Positions 47,709 through 57,967 of a stretch of 64,000 nucleotides of DNA are shown in pieces. The notes beneath the pieces were generated by a model. It saw only the letters and a list, made by a program, of their open reading frames with translations, was not told the DNA's origin and made no database searches. The position numbers and the translations under genes are program-made. The DNA lies in assembly GCA_901472405.1 (NCBI GenBank), contig LR590463.1, positions 1,178,001 through 1,242,000 of the forward strand, in the 5' to 3' direction. The DNA is from Serratia rubidaea (GTDB lineage Bacteria > Pseudomonadota > Gammaproteobacteria > Enterobacterales > Enterobacteriaceae). How positions within the stretch are numbered: the first letter of the stretch is position 1; each line of letters starts with the position of its first letter.

Positions 47709-48704
47709 TTAACCGTTGCCGTGAATCAAGGCGCGATAGCGCGTGCTGAATTCCCAGGCGTAGGGCACGCCGCTTTTGCTTTTACCGTTGTCCCAGTTGA
47801 TGGACCAGGTCATCAGCCCTTTGATTGACAGCGCTTTATCATCCAGACGCCGGAAGGCGTTGTAGACCGCCTGCGGGTCGACCACATAGCCGGTTGCGGC
47901 GGCGTCGACGTTGCTGGGCAGGCCGATGGCGAACTTGTCTGCGGGGATACGCGCAAAGCCGCGGGTGCCCGTTACCAGGCTTTCGGTCAGGTAAAACAGA
48001 AAGTCCTCTTTCATCGCGTCGTTGTTTTGCGTGATCCAGGCGCCGGCGCCGCCGTTGGCCTCGTCAACCCACAGGCCGTCGCCGCCCTGGTTATAGTATT
48101 GCGGCGCAATAAAGTCATACACGCCGTCGAGCGCGTTAATATAGTCCAGGTAGCTGCCGCCGGTGCGTAAATAGGGGAATTCCGGCGCCATGCTGATGAT
48201 GAAGTTTTTCCCCTGCGCGGCGTAATGCGCCTTAACGCTTTTCAACGCGGCGGGCAGCACGGTTTTATTATTGGCGGCGCCAATCGCGGCCTGTTCCAGA
48301 TCGATATCCAGCCCGTCAAAACCGTAGGTTTCCACCAGGCGGATAATCTCATCTTTCAGTTTCTCTTCGTCGCCGGTCTTCAGCTCAATATGCGCGTCGG
48401 CGCCGCCGAGGGAGATCAGCACCGCACGTCCCTGGCCGTTGAGCGTTTCGACCTGGCTGCGGAACGCTTCGTCCGTCAGGTTATACGGTTTGAACGTCGG
48501 AATGCCCTGGCCCTTCATAAAGGCGACGGCGATAACGTTATAGGCCTCGGGAATATCGGTCAGGTTCATATTGGCGAATTGCCCCTGCTGATAGCCGTCG
48601 CTGGCGCCCGCCTGCCAGTTATGCCAGAAACCCATCAGGATTTTTTTACCGCTGATATCCGGCATGGCATTGTTAACCATGGTTGCATTTATCTCACTCA
48701 TCAT
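47709..48704 (-). CDS. GH18 chitinase (ChiD-like), no signal peptide
   Basis: Chitinase-type glycoside hydrolase of family 18, 331 aa. The catalytic DxxDxDxE motif is DGLDIDLE, with the proton donor Glu137. Other family motifs are LISLGG and APQYYNQGG. The start may be either of two adjacent ATGs (48704 or 48701) after ACGAGG. No signal peptide is visible and there is no carbohydrate-binding module. The sequence is closest in memory to chitinase D of Serratia. It lies between nagD and asnB, beside the GlcNAc operon. Confidence 0.85.
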   Translation of the reverse strand: MMSEINATMVNNAMPDISGKKILMGFWHNWQAGASDGYQQGQFANMNLTDIPEAYNVIAVAFMKGQGIPTFKPYNLTDEAFRSQVETLNGQGRAVLISLGGADAHIELKTGDEEKLKDEIIRLVETYGFDGLDIDLEQAAIGAANNKTVLPAALKSVKAHYAAQGKNFIISMAPEFPYLRTGGSYLDYINALDGVYDFIAPQYYNQGGDGLWVDEANGGAGAWITQNNDAMKEDFLFYLTESLVTGTRGFARIPADKFAIGLPSNVDAAATGYVVDPQAVYNAFRRLDDKALSIKGLMTWSINWDNGKSKSGVPYAWEFSTRYRALIHGNG

Positions 48705-48894
48705 AACCTCGTCATATTTTAGGGAAGGATTACGTGGCGCGCGGCGGCGATGGCCGGCCTGCGCGTAATGAAATAATGCGTGGTTTCACCGGCGGCAGAA
48801 TGAAAGTTTTATCCGCGACAAATAAATAAAATTCAAGATGATGGCGGGGAAGAGCGGGAAGGGATACGGCGACGGGAACCCGCCGCCGCAGCGA

Positions 48895-49647
48895 TCAGAA
48901 CAGGTCGATATCGGCGACCGACGGGAAGATATAGGTCGGACGGAAAGGCATGCTTTCAATATCGTTCGGCGTAGAGACGCCGGACAGCACCAGAATCGTT
49001 TCCAGGCCGGCCTGGAAGCCGGCCAGAATGTCGGTGCGCAGGTTATCGCCGACGATCACCGTCTCTTCCGAGTGGGCCTGCATCTTGTTCAGCGCGGCGC
49101 GAATGATCCACGGGCTGGGCTTACCGACGTAAAACGGTTTACGGCCGGTGATCTTTTCGATCGGGGCGCACAGCGCGCCGCAGGCCGGCACAAAGCCGTG
49201 GCCGTGGGTATCCGGGTTGGTGGCGATAAAGCGCGCGCCGTTACTGACGAAGTAGGCGGCCTTGTGGATCATCTCCCAGTTGTAAGAGCGGGTCTCGCCG
49301 ACGATCACAAAATCGGGGTTGATGTCGGTAATGGTGAAGCCGGCTTTATACAGTTCGTGAATTAACGCGCCTTCGCCCACCACATAGGCTTTTTTACCTT
49401 CCTGACGGCGCAGGAAATCGGCGGTGGCCATCGCCGAGGTATAGAACGCGCTTTCCGGCACGTCCAGACCGGCGGCGGCAAAGCGGTTGGCCAGATCCTG
49501 CGCGGTCTGCGACGGGTAGTTGGTCAGCACCACCAGCGGCATGCCCTGTTCCTGAATGCGCGCCAGAAAGCGGTCGGCGCCGGGAACGGCGGTATTGTCA
49601 TGCATCAGTACGCCGTCGATATCACAGATTACGTTTTTAATCGTCAT
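48895..49647 (-). CDS. nagD: NagD, HAD-family nucleotide phosphatase
   Basis: Haloacid-dehalogenase phosphatase of 250 aa, acting on UMP/GMP in E. coli. Motif I is DIDGVL at the N-terminus and motif IV IVGDNLRTDI. Last classical gene of the nagBACD operon, 58 bp after nagC. Confidence 0.95.
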   Translation of the reverse strand: MTIKNVICDIDGVLMHDNTAVPGADRFLARIQEQGMPLVVLTNYPSQTAQDLANRFAAAGLDVPESAFYTSAMATADFLRRQEGKKAYVVGEGALIHELYKAGFTITDINPDFVIVGETRSYNWEMIHKAAYFVSNGARFIATNPDTHGHGFVPACGALCAPIEKITGRKPFYVGKPSPWIIRAALNKMQAHSEETVIVGDNLRTDILAGFQAGLETILVLSGVSTPNDIESMPFRPTYIFPSVADIDLF

Positions 49648-49705
49648 GGTGGGGGGATCTCATCAAGACGGCGGAGAGCGTGCTGCCCTCCGCCTGAAAA
49701 TAGGG

Positions 49706-50929
49706 TCAGTTTTCCAGCAGGCGCTGCAGCAGCACGCCGTTGAGCATGGCGCGCTTGGCCAGGGCAAACGCGCCGATCGCCGAACGATGGTCAAGTTCCG
49801 ACGTGACGACCGGCAGGTTTTTACGGAAATCTTTCAGTACCTGATTATTGATGCAGCTTTGTATCGCCGGCAACAGGACTTTATGCGCTTCGGTGATCTC
49901 GCCGGCGATCACCACTTTTTGCGGGTTAAACAGGTTGATGGCGATCGCCACCGCTTTGCCCAGGTAGCGGCCGACGTGGTCGATCACTTCGCCGGCCAGC
50001 AGGTCGCCGCGGTTGGCGGCCTTGCAAATGGCGTTGATGCCGCAGTCGTCCGGCGACAGCAGCTTGCTGGGGTAGCCCTGCGCCAGCAGCTGGCGCACCC
50101 GCTGTTCGATGGCGGCGTTGGCGGCAACGGTTTCCAGACAGCCGAAATTGCCGCAGTGGCAGCGTTCGCCGAGCGGGTCGATTTGAATATGGCCGATTTC
50201 GCCGACGTTGCCGTTATTGCCGAGGAAGATCTGGCCGTTAACGATAATGCCGGCGCCGGTGCCGCGGTGCAGCCGCACCAGAATGGAGTCTTCGCAGTCG
50301 CGCGTGGCGCCGAAGTAGTGCTCCGCCAGCGCCAGGCTGCGGATATCATGGCCGACGAAGCTGGTGACGTTGAAGCGCTGCTGCAGGTGCTCGACCAGCG
50401 GCCAGTTATCGACGCCGATATGCGGCATATAGCGCACGATGCCGTGGGAAGGATCGACCAGCCCGGGCAAGATCACCGAGATGGCGATCAGCTCGCGCAG
50501 CTTGCGCTGGTAGCTGGCGATAAACTGTTCGATAGCGTTGAACAGGGCGTTTTCCAGCGTTTCCTGCGTGCGTTCCGGCAGCGGGTAGTGCTCTTCGCCG
50601 AGCGATTTACCGCTCATGTCATACAGGGTGATGGTGGCGTCGTGACGGCCAAGGCGCACGGCGACGGTGTGAAACTGACGGGTTTCGCTGACGATGGAGA
50701 TAGCGCGGCGGCCGCCGGTGGAGGCTTGCTGATCGACCTCTTTGATCAGCCCGCGCTCCAGCAGCTGGCGGGTAATTTTAGTCACGCTGGCGGGGGCTAG
50801 TTGGCTAAGTTCGGCGATTTGGATGCGCGAGATTGGCCCTTGCTGGTCAATCAGGCGGTATACCGCCGCGCCGTTAAGTTGTTTGACTAAATCTACGTTG
50901 CCGATCTGTGCCTGTCCGCCAGTGCTCAT
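49706..50929 (-). CDS. nagC: NagC, GlcNAc-6-P-responsive repressor (ROK family)
   Basis: Transcriptional repressor of nag and chitin genes, released by GlcNAc-6-phosphate; 407 aa from ATG 50929. It has an N-terminal winged helix (GPISRIQIAELSQLAPASVT), then a ROK sugar-binding domain with the zinc motif CHCGNFGCLE. The whole protein aligns closely with E. coli NagC as I recall it. It lies 23 bp after nagA. Confidence 0.97.
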   Translation of the reverse strand: MSTGGQAQIGNVDLVKQLNGAAVYRLIDQQGPISRIQIAELSQLAPASVTKITRQLLERGLIKEVDQQASTGGRRAISIVSETRQFHTVAVRLGRHDATITLYDMSGKSLGEEHYPLPERTQETLENALFNAIEQFIASYQRKLRELIAISVILPGLVDPSHGIVRYMPHIGVDNWPLVEHLQQRFNVTSFVGHDIRSLALAEHYFGATRDCEDSILVRLHRGTGAGIIVNGQIFLGNNGNVGEIGHIQIDPLGERCHCGNFGCLETVAANAAIEQRVRQLLAQGYPSKLLSPDDCGINAICKAANRGDLLAGEVIDHVGRYLGKAVAIAINLFNPQKVVIAGEITEAHKVLLPAIQSCINNQVLKDFRKNLPVVTSELDHRSAIGAFALAKRAMLNGVLLQRLLEN

Positions 50930-50952
50930 CAATAAAGTTACTCGCTGTCTGA

Positions 50953-52092
50953 TTAAACCTCGTTACCGTTAACGAGCGTTTTGGTAATGGTGAAGTCGCG
51001 GGTAAAGGCGGTCAGGTTCGCCACTTTACCGGCTTCGATACTGCCCAGACGCTGGTCTACGCCGATGGCGCGCGCCGGATAGAGCGTGGCCATACGCAGG
51101 GCTTCATCCAGGGCGATGCCGACATGTTCCACGCTGTTCCGCACCGCTTCGATCATGGTCAGCGCAGAACCGCTCAGCGTGCCGTTCTCATCGACACACA
51201 GCCCGTCCCGATAGTATATGGTTTTACCGGCGAAAATAAATTGATCAATATCGGCGCCCGCCGGTGCGGTGGCGTCGGTGACCAGCACCAACTTATCACC
51301 TTTCAGGCGTTTAGCGTTACGGATACTCGCCCAGGCGACGTGATGACCGTCGGCGATAATCCCGGTATACACTTCCGGCGTATCGAAGATCGCGCCCATC
51401 AGCCCCGGCTCGCGGCCGGTGATGTACGGCATGGCGTTGTACAGGTGGGTGGCGAAGCTGATGCCGGCGGCAAAGCCGGTGCGCGCCTGCTCATAGGTGG
51501 CGTTGGAGTGGCCGGCGGAAACGATGATGCCGGCGTCGCGCAGCTGGGTGATAAAGTGCGGCTCCACCATTTCCGGCGCCAGCGTCACCTTGGTGATGAC
51601 ATCGGCGTTGGCGCACATATAGTCCACCATCTCTTTGTCCGCGCGGCGGATAAAGGCCGGGTTATGGGTGCCTTTTTTCTGCGGGCTGAGGTAAGGCCCT
51701 TCCAGGTGCAGGCCAAGCGCCTGATTGCGCCGTTTTTTCAGATAAGCGCGCATCACCTCGACGCTGTGCTTCATAAATTCGTCGCTGCTGGTGATCAGCG
51801 TCGGCAGGTAGCTGGTGCAGCCCGATTTTTCATTGGCGTGCTGCATGATCTCCAGCGTCTCCTCGGAGATGGCCTCCAGCGCGTCGTTAAACTGGACGCC
51901 GCCGCAGCCGTTCAGCTGAACATCAATAAAACCGGGGGCCAACAGGGCGCCGCCCAGGTCGCGCGTTTCGATGCCGGCCGGCAGTTCGGCCAGCGGGCAA
52001 ACGCGTTCAATCAGGCCGTCGGCGATCACTACCGCATGGTCATCAAGCACGTCGTGGCCGGTGTAAATACGGCCGTGGATTAAAGCGAACAT
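50953..52092 (-). CDS. nagA: NagA, N-acetylglucosamine-6-phosphate deacetylase
   Basis: Metal-dependent amidohydrolase removing acetate from GlcNAc-6-P, 379 aa from ATG 52092 ([16 protein letters not shown]). Motifs include [28 protein letters not shown] and [10 protein letters not shown]. Lies 22 bp after nagB. Confidence 0.97.
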   Translation of the reverse strand: MFALIHGRIYTGHDVLDDHAVVIADGLIERVCPLAELPAGIETRDLGGALLAPGFIDVQLNGCGGVQFNDALEAISEETLEIMQHANEKSGCTSYLPTLITSSDEFMKHSVEVMRAYLKKRRNQALGLHLEGPYLSPQKKGTHNPAFIRRADKEMVDYMCANADVITKVTLAPEMVEPHFITQLRDAGIIVSAGHSNATYEQARTGFAAGISFATHLYNAMPYITGREPGLMGAIFDTPEVYTGIIADGHHVAWASIRNAKRLKGDKLVLVTDATAPAGADIDQFIFAGKTIYYRDGLCVDENGTLSGSALTMIEAVRNSVEHVGIALDEALRMATLYPARAIGVDQRLGSIEAGKVANLTAFTRDFTITKTLVNGNEV

Positions 52093-52114
52093 GTAGCCCC
52101 CTACAAACAAAAAA

Positions 52115-52915
52115 TTAAAGATTCTTCACGCTTTCCGCTTCCAGTTCACGGAAGTACTTAACGGTTTTAACCTTCAGCTCCATGGTGGACGGCTCGTCGC
52201 ATACCACGATGGCTTTGGCGTGCAGCTGCAGACAGCTGATGGTCCACATATGGTTGACGTTGCCTTCTACCGCCGCCTCCAGCGCCTGCGCCTTGGCGTG
52301 GCCGGTCACCAGAATCATCACTTCTTCCGCATCCAGCAGCGTACCGACGCCGACGGTCAGGGCGTATTTCGGCACCTGGCTGACGTCGCCGCCGAAGAAG
52401 CGCGAGTTGGCGATGCGGGTATCTTCGGTCAGCGTTTTGATACGGGTGCGGGACGCCAGCGAAGAGGCCGGCTCATTAAAGGCGATATGGCCGTCAATTC
52501 CCACGCCGCCCATAAACAGGTTAATTTTGCCGTAGGCTTTGATTTTCTCTTCATAGCGGCGGCATTCGGCGTCGACGTCTGGTGCGTTACCGTTCAACAG
52601 ATTGATATTTTCACGCGGGATATCAACGTGATCAAAGAAATTACGGTACATGAAGGTATGATAGCTTTCCGGGTGCTCCTGCGGCAGGCCAACATATTCA
52701 TCCATATTGAACGTCACAACGTGCTTAAAGCTTACTTCACCTGCTTTGTGCATCGCAATCAGATGTTTGTAGGCTTCCAGCGGCGTGCCGCCGGTCGGCA
52801 GGCCCAGCACGAACGGACGTTCCGCCGTCGGGTTGAAGGCATTGATGCGTTGTACGATATGGCGGGCGGCCCATTTGCCTACTTGTGCGGTATCTTTCAG
52901 TGGGATAAGTCTCAT
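52115..52915 (-). CDS. nagB: NagB, glucosamine-6-phosphate deaminase
   Basis: Converts glucosamine-6-P to fructose-6-P and ammonia; 266 aa from ATG 52915 ([20 protein letters not shown]), the same length as E. coli. The motifs [14 protein letters not shown] and [13 protein letters not shown] are clear. First gene of nagBACD, divergent from nagE. Confidence 0.97.
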   Translation of the reverse strand: MRLIPLKDTAQVGKWAARHIVQRINAFNPTAERPFVLGLPTGGTPLEAYKHLIAMHKAGEVSFKHVVTFNMDEYVGLPQEHPESYHTFMYRNFFDHVDIPRENINLLNGNAPDVDAECRRYEEKIKAYGKINLFMGGVGIDGHIAFNEPASSLASRTRIKTLTEDTRIANSRFFGGDVSQVPKYALTVGVGTLLDAEEVMILVTGHAKAQALEAAVEGNVNHMWTISCLQLHAKAIVVCDEPSTMELKVKTVKYFRELEAESVKNL

Positions 52916-53017
52916 CATACACCTCTTGGGTAAGTAAACTATGGCTATACTGATCGAGCCCTGACAGAAGGCTTAAGCCTAATCCAGCTTTATCGTTTCT
53001 GCGTTGGGGTGCCTCAG

Positions 53018-53043
53018 TATCGATTTTTTTAATGATAAAATAA
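53018..53043. promoter_or_regulatory. Possible second NagC operator (nagB side)
   Basis: The AT-rich stretch CGATTTTTTTAATGATAAAA lies with its centre about 95 bp from the stronger operator at 53117. That spacing would suit a NagC-mediated DNA loop. The palindrome is poor, so this is tentative. Confidence 0.3.
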
Positions 53044-53088
53044 GTTTTGTGCGATGGCTAGCAATGTCACCGTTAAACTGACCTTTTT

Positions 53089-53104
53089 GGTGATTCAAAT
53101 CACA
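53089..53104. promoter_or_regulatory. CRP-cAMP binding site between nagB and nagE
   Basis: GGTGATTCAAATCACA matches the CRP consensus TGTGA-N6-TCACA except for one base. The nagB-nagE region of E. coli is CRP-activated. Confidence 0.75.
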
Positions 53105-53116
53105 AAAAGGGAGGTT

Positions 53117-53137
53117 TTAATTTGCGATACGAATTAA
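53117..53137. promoter_or_regulatory. NagC operator upstream of nagE
   Basis: A 21-bp near-palindrome with arms TTAATT and AATTAA around a TGCGATACG centre. It has the shape of known E. coli NagC operators and sits in the divergent nagB-nagE control region. Confidence 0.7.
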
Positions 53138-53250
53138 TTTTTTTACACTCCGCATGAGTAATGTGTGCCATGCGTTATTTTTAAAAAAGGTAGTGAGATT
53201 TCTCAATAAACTACCAATAGGATCCGTCCGCGGATGAATAGGGGGAAAAG

Positions 53251-55282
53251 GTGAACATTCTTAGTTACTTACAAAAAGTGGGGCGTGCCTTGATGGTGCC
53301 GGTCGCCACGCTGCCGGCCGCCGCGATATTAATGGGCGTCGGCTACTGGATTGACCCGGTAGGTTGGGGCGGCGACAACGCGGTTGCCGCGTTCTTTATT
53401 AAGTCCGGCTCGGCCATTATCGACAATATGTCGGTGCTGTTCGCCATTGGCGTCGCCTACGGCATGTCGAAGGACAAGGACGGCGCAGCGGCGCTGACCG
53501 GCTTCGTCGGCTTCCTGGTGTTGACCACCCTCTGTTCGCCGGCCGCGGTGTCGATGATTCAGAAAATCCCGCTGGATCAGGTGCCCGCCGCGTTTGGTAA
53601 AATTGAAAACCAGTTCGTGGGGATCCTGGTGGGGATTATCTCCGCCGAAATCTACAACCGCTTCAGCAGCGTCGAGCTGCCGAAGGCGCTGTCGTTCTTC
53701 AGCGGCCGCCGCCTGGTGCCGATCCTGATCTCCTTCCTGATGATTCTGGTCGCCTTTATCCTGATGTACGTCTGGCCGCTGATCTTTAACGGTCTGGTGA
53801 ACTTCGGTGAATATATCCAGAAAATGGGCTCGGTCGGCGCCGGTCTGTACGCCTTCTTCAACCGCCTGCTGATCCCGGTCGGCCTGCACCACGCGCTGAA
53901 CTCGGTGTTCTGGTTCGACGTGGCCGGCATTAACGATATCCCTAACTTCCTCGGCGGCCAGCAGTCTATTGAAGCCGGCAAGGCGGTGGTGGGCATCACC
54001 GGTCGTTATCAGGCGGGCTTCTTCCCTATCATGATGTTCGGCCTGCCGGGTGCGGCGCTGGCGATTTACCACTGCGCGCGTCCGGAGAACAAGGCTAAAG
54101 TGGCGGGCATCATGATGGCCGCGGCGTTTGCCGCCTTCTTCACCGGCATCACCGAGCCGCTGGAGTTCTCCTTTATGTTCGTGGCGCCGGTGCTGTACGT
54201 GATCCACGCGGTCCTGACCGGTATCTCCGTCTTTATCGCCGCCAGCATGCACTGGATTGCCGGCTTCGGCTTCAGCGCCGGCCTGGTGGATATGGCGCTG
54301 GCCTCCCGCAACCCGCTGGCGACCCACTGGTACATGCTGATCCCGCAGGGGCTGGTGTTCTTCGTCATCTACTATCTGGTGTTCCGTTTCACCATCACCA
54401 AATTCAACCTGATGACCCCGGGTCGTGAACTGGCGGTCGCCGGTGATGAAACCGACGGTTACGATGTCGACGCCGCCGCCGGCAAAGATGAAAACGCCAC
54501 CACCACGCTGGCTCGCCGCTATGTGAGCGCGATTGGCGGTTCCGATAACCTGACCGGGATTGACGCCTGCATCACCCGCCTGCGTCTGAATGTGAAAGAT
54601 TCCGCGCTGGTGAACGATGCGCTGGCGAAACGTCTGGGCGCCTCCGGCGTGATCCGTCTGAACAAGCAGAGCGTGCAGGTGATTGTCGGCACGCAGGCCG
54701 AGCTGATCGCCAGCGCGATGCGCGGCGTAGTGGCCGCCGGTCCGGTCGCCGCCGCCAGCGTGCCGACGACGCCGCAGGCCGAAGCGAAGCCGCAGGCGGT
54801 GCCTAACGCGCCGCAGGCCGTGGAGCTGGAAGCGTTGGTCGCGCCGGTCAGCGGCGAAGTCGTGGCGCTGGATCAGGTGCCGGACGAGGCCTTTGCCAGC
54901 AAAGCGGTGGGCGACGGCGTGGCGATCCGCCCGACCGACAGCATCGTGGTTGCGCCGGCCGACGGCACGGTAGTGAAAATCTTCAACACCAACCATGCCT
55001 TCTGCCTGGAAACCGACAAGGGCGTTTGAGCTGGTGGTGCATATGGGCATCGATACCGTGGCGCTCAACGGCCAGGGCTTCAAGCGCCTGGTGGAAGAGG
55101 GCGCCGAGGTGAAAGCCGGTGAACCGGTGCTGGAGATGGATCTGGCCTACCTGAACGCTAACGCACGTTCGATGATCAGCCCGGTGGTGGTCAGCAACGT
55201 GGATGATTACGCCGGCCTGGGCGAACTGGCGAGCGGCAACGTGGTTGCCGGCCAGACCCGACTGTACGTGATCAAGAAATAA
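53251..55282 (+). CDS. nagE: NagE, GlcNAc-specific PTS permease EIICBA, frameshifted
   Basis: Imports and phosphorylates N-acetylglucosamine. The order is EIIC (1-390), EIIB with its cysteine in GIDACITRLRL, and EIIA with the active histidine in VVHMGIDTVAL. The frame breaks at the TTT at 55025-55027; removing one T reads KGVELVVHMG and gives 676 aa. As sequenced, the protein would stop before EIIA. Divergent from nagB and followed by a terminator. Confidence 0.93.
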
Positions 55283-55346
55283 CGATTTTTACCTGAGTAG
55301 TACCATATTGGGTGCCAACGAGTCATGACGGGACGCACCCGACGTT

Positions 55347-55382
55347 TGGCGGGAAGAGAGCAATCTCTTCCCGCTTTTTTAT
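55347..55382 (+). terminator. Rho-independent terminator of nagE
   Basis: The stem GCGGGAAGAGA/TCTCTTCCCGC followed by six T, about 65 bp after the nagE stop. Confidence 0.95.
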
Positions 55383-55535
55383 TGGCGCTCGGGGACAGGT
55401 TGCACTTTTCCGGTGCAATGGCGCATGATGGGGCGGAGATAATATTTTTTTGCTGAAACTAACGGTTGTTTCCAAACGTGGCTTGTTGGATCATAGGCGG
55501 TTATGTGAAGCACTTTGCATTTGAGGAATAGTGAA

Positions 55536-57204
55536 ATGAGTGAGGCAGAAGCCCGCCCAACCAATTTTATCCGTCAGATCATCGATGAAGATCTGGCGTC
55601 AGGGAAGCATACGACGGTTCATACCCGCTTCCCGCCTGAACCTAATGGCTATCTGCACATCGGCCATGCGAAATCCATCTGCCTGAACTTTGGCATTGCC
55701 AAGGATTACCAGGGGCAGTGCAACCTGCGTTTTGATGATACCAACCCGGTGAAAGAAGATATCGAGTTCGTTGATTCCATCAAGCATGACGTTGAGTGGC
55801 TGGGTTTCCAATGGAGCGGCAACGTTCGTTACTCCTCTGACTATTTCGACCAGCTGCACCACTATGCCGTTGAGCTGATCGGCAAAGGCCTGGCCTATGT
55901 TGATGAACTGACGCCGGAGCAAATCCGCGAATACCGCGGCACCCTGACCGCGCCGGGCAAAAACAGCCCGTACCGCGATCGCACGGTGGAAGAGAACCTG
56001 GCGCTGTTCGAAAAAAATGCGTAACGGCGAGTTTGCCGAAGGCACCGCCTGCCTGCGCGCCAAAATCGATATGGCGTCGCCGTTTATCGTAATGCGCGAC
56101 CCGGTGCTGTATCGGATCAAATTTGCCGAACACCACCAGACGGGCAACAAGTGGTGCATCTACCCGATGTACGACTTCACCCACTGCATTTCCGATGCGC
56201 TGGAAGGCATTACCCATTCGTTGTGTACGCTGGAGTTCCAGGACAACCGCCGTCTGTATGACTGGGTGCTGGATAACATCACCATTCCTTGCCACCCGCG
56301 TCAGTACGAATTCTCGCGTCTCAACCTTGAGTACGCCATCATGTCGAAGCGCAAGCTGAACCAGCTGGTGACCGAGAAGATCGTGGAAGGCTGGGACGAT
56401 CCGCGTATGCCGACCGTGTCCGGTCTGCGTCGTCGCGGCTATACCGCCGCCTCGATCCGCGAATTCTGTCAGCGTATCGGCGTCACCAAGCAGGACAACA
56501 ACGTCGAAATGATGGCGCTGGAGTCATGCATCCGCGACGATCTGAACGAGAACGCGCCGCGCGCCATGGCGGTGCTGGATCCGGTCAAAGTGGTGATCGA
56601 GAACCTGCCGGCAGATCGGGTGGAAACGGTGACCATGCCTAACCATCCGAACAAGCCGGAAATGGGCAGCCGCGAAGTGCCGTTCAGCCGCGAAGTGTAT
56701 ATCGACCGCGCTGACTTCCGTGAAGAAGCCAACAAGCAGTACAAGCGTCTGGTGCTGGGCAAGGAAGTGCGTCTGCGTAATGCCTACGTGATCAAGGCGG
56801 AGCGCGTTGAGAAAGACGACGCCGGTGAAATCACCACTATCTTCTGCAGCTATGATGCTGAGACGTTGAGCAAAGATCCGGCCGACGGCCGCAAGGTGAA
56901 GGGCGTGATTCACTGGGTGTCGGCAGCGCATGCGGTGCCGGCGGAAATCCGCCTGTACGATCGTCTGTTCAGCGTGGCGAACCCGGGCGCGGCAGAGGAC
57001 TTCCTCGCCACCATTAACCCGGAATCGCTGGTGGTCAAGCAGGGCTTTGTTGAGCCAAGCCTGGCGCAGGCGCAGCCTGAGCACGCCTACCAGTTTGAGC
57101 GTGAAGGCTATTTCTGTGCCGACAGCCGCGACTCTTCGGCCGAGCATCTGGTGTTTAACCGCACCGTGGGCCTGCGCGACACCTGGGCGAAAGTGGGCGC
57201 ATAA
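55536..57204 (+). CDS. glnS: GlnS, glutaminyl-tRNA synthetase, frameshifted
   Basis: Essential class I synthetase for glutamine. The start ATG 55536 ([20 protein letters not shown]) follows TGAGGA. The HIGH motif is [10 protein letters not shown] and the KMSKS-like motif is IMSKRKL. The frame breaks at the run of seven A at 56011-56017; with six A it reads ALFEKMRNGEF and gives 555 aa, close to 554 in E. coli. Since glnS is essential, the break must be a sequencing error or otherwise bypassed. Confidence 0.95.
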
Positions 57205-57233
57205 GCCCGGCTTACGGCCATTCCGCCGATCAA

Positions 57234-57253
57234 AGCGCAACCAAGGTTGCGCT
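57234..57253. repeat. First copy of a 20-bp palindrome downstream of glnS
   Basis: The perfect palindrome AGCGCAACCAAGGTTGCGCT, with no T-tract, repeated 151 bp downstream at 57385-57404. Confidence 0.85.
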
Positions 57254-57384
57254 GAGGTTGATGACAAAGTGGCCTGAGAGTCCGAGATACTCGGGCCTAG
57301 CGTAACGAGGGGCACTCCGGCGGCTTACGCCGCTACGACCCCATCGCCACGCTCTCCCTAATAACAGGCTTTATCAGCAGTCTG

Positions 57385-57412
57385 AGCGCAACCAAGGTTG
57401 CGCTTTTTTTTA
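57385..57412 (+). terminator. Rho-independent terminator after glnS (second palindrome copy)
   Basis: The same 20-bp palindrome as at 57234, here followed by eight T. It ends glnS or a short RNA from the segment between the two copies. Confidence 0.9.
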
Positions 57413-57805
57413 TCTCTCTGTCCGATACTTCAATATTTTTACAGTTAATCCCCGGGCGGTTGCCGCACGATTAAACCTCATTATCCGATATTACCGGGAT
57501 AATCAGGCGGTTTTTATTACATCGCGCGCTGGACGCCATCAGCATGTCGCCATTTATTAATATAAACTTATATATTCGTGACGGAAAATAATGGAGATAA
57601 GAGAGCGCTCTCTGTTTCTTGCTATTTTTCCCCGAACGTTGAGCTGAAACCATTCAACTCAGGCTAAATCGATATTGTTAGTATATTTCTTTTTGATTTA
57701 ACTTAACTTTTATATTAACCCTCGCTATTTTTTTGACGCGTAACAAATCCTCATCAATATGTGCTCCTTGTCATACTTTGACAAACTTATTGCATTTTTC
57801 ATTTG
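57413..57805. other. AT-rich region upstream of chiP
   Basis: About 390 bp without a supported gene, much richer in AT than its surroundings. It is presumably the upstream control region of chiP. Confidence 0.4.
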
Positions 57806-57826
57806 ATAATTCGCATCGCGAAAAAT
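57806..57826. promoter_or_regulatory. Candidate NagC operator of chiP
   Basis: The 21 bp beginning ATAATTCGCATCGCG match the reverse complement of the nagE operator (53117-53137) at about 15 of 21 positions, sharing TAATTCG and ATCGC. NagC repression of chiP is known in E. coli. Confidence 0.55.
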
Positions 57827-57948
57827 AGTCTGTAATTAGCAATAAATGCTGTGGGGTTTTTCCGACGGCAACACTTTTTACCCGTTTCAGGGTTTTTTTA
57901 TTAGCGGCCGTTCGAGGCGGTGATGGGCAGCGGCGGCCGTACTTTTAT

Positions 57949-57964
57949 GTCAAAGAGGAATTTT
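57949..57964 (+). promoter_or_regulatory. ChiX sRNA target over the chiP ribosome binding site
   Basis: GTCAAAGAGGAATTTT contains the chiP ribosome binding site (AGAGGAA) and is fully complementary to the ChiX seed region as I recall it (AAAUUCCUCUUUGAC). ChiX pairing here would block translation until chitin-derived sugars lift it. The ChiX gene itself is not seen in this window. Confidence 0.8.
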
Positions 57965-57967
57965 ATT

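Noticed and set aside
53329..55083. 584-codon open frame opposite nagE
   Set aside because: nagE has recognisable domains along its full length; the antisense frame is low-complexity in His/Gln/Arg and resembles no protein.
55536..57204. glnS as a pseudogene or programmed frameshift
   Set aside because: glnS is essential and not known to use frameshifting; ten other homopolymer breaks in the window make an error far more likely.
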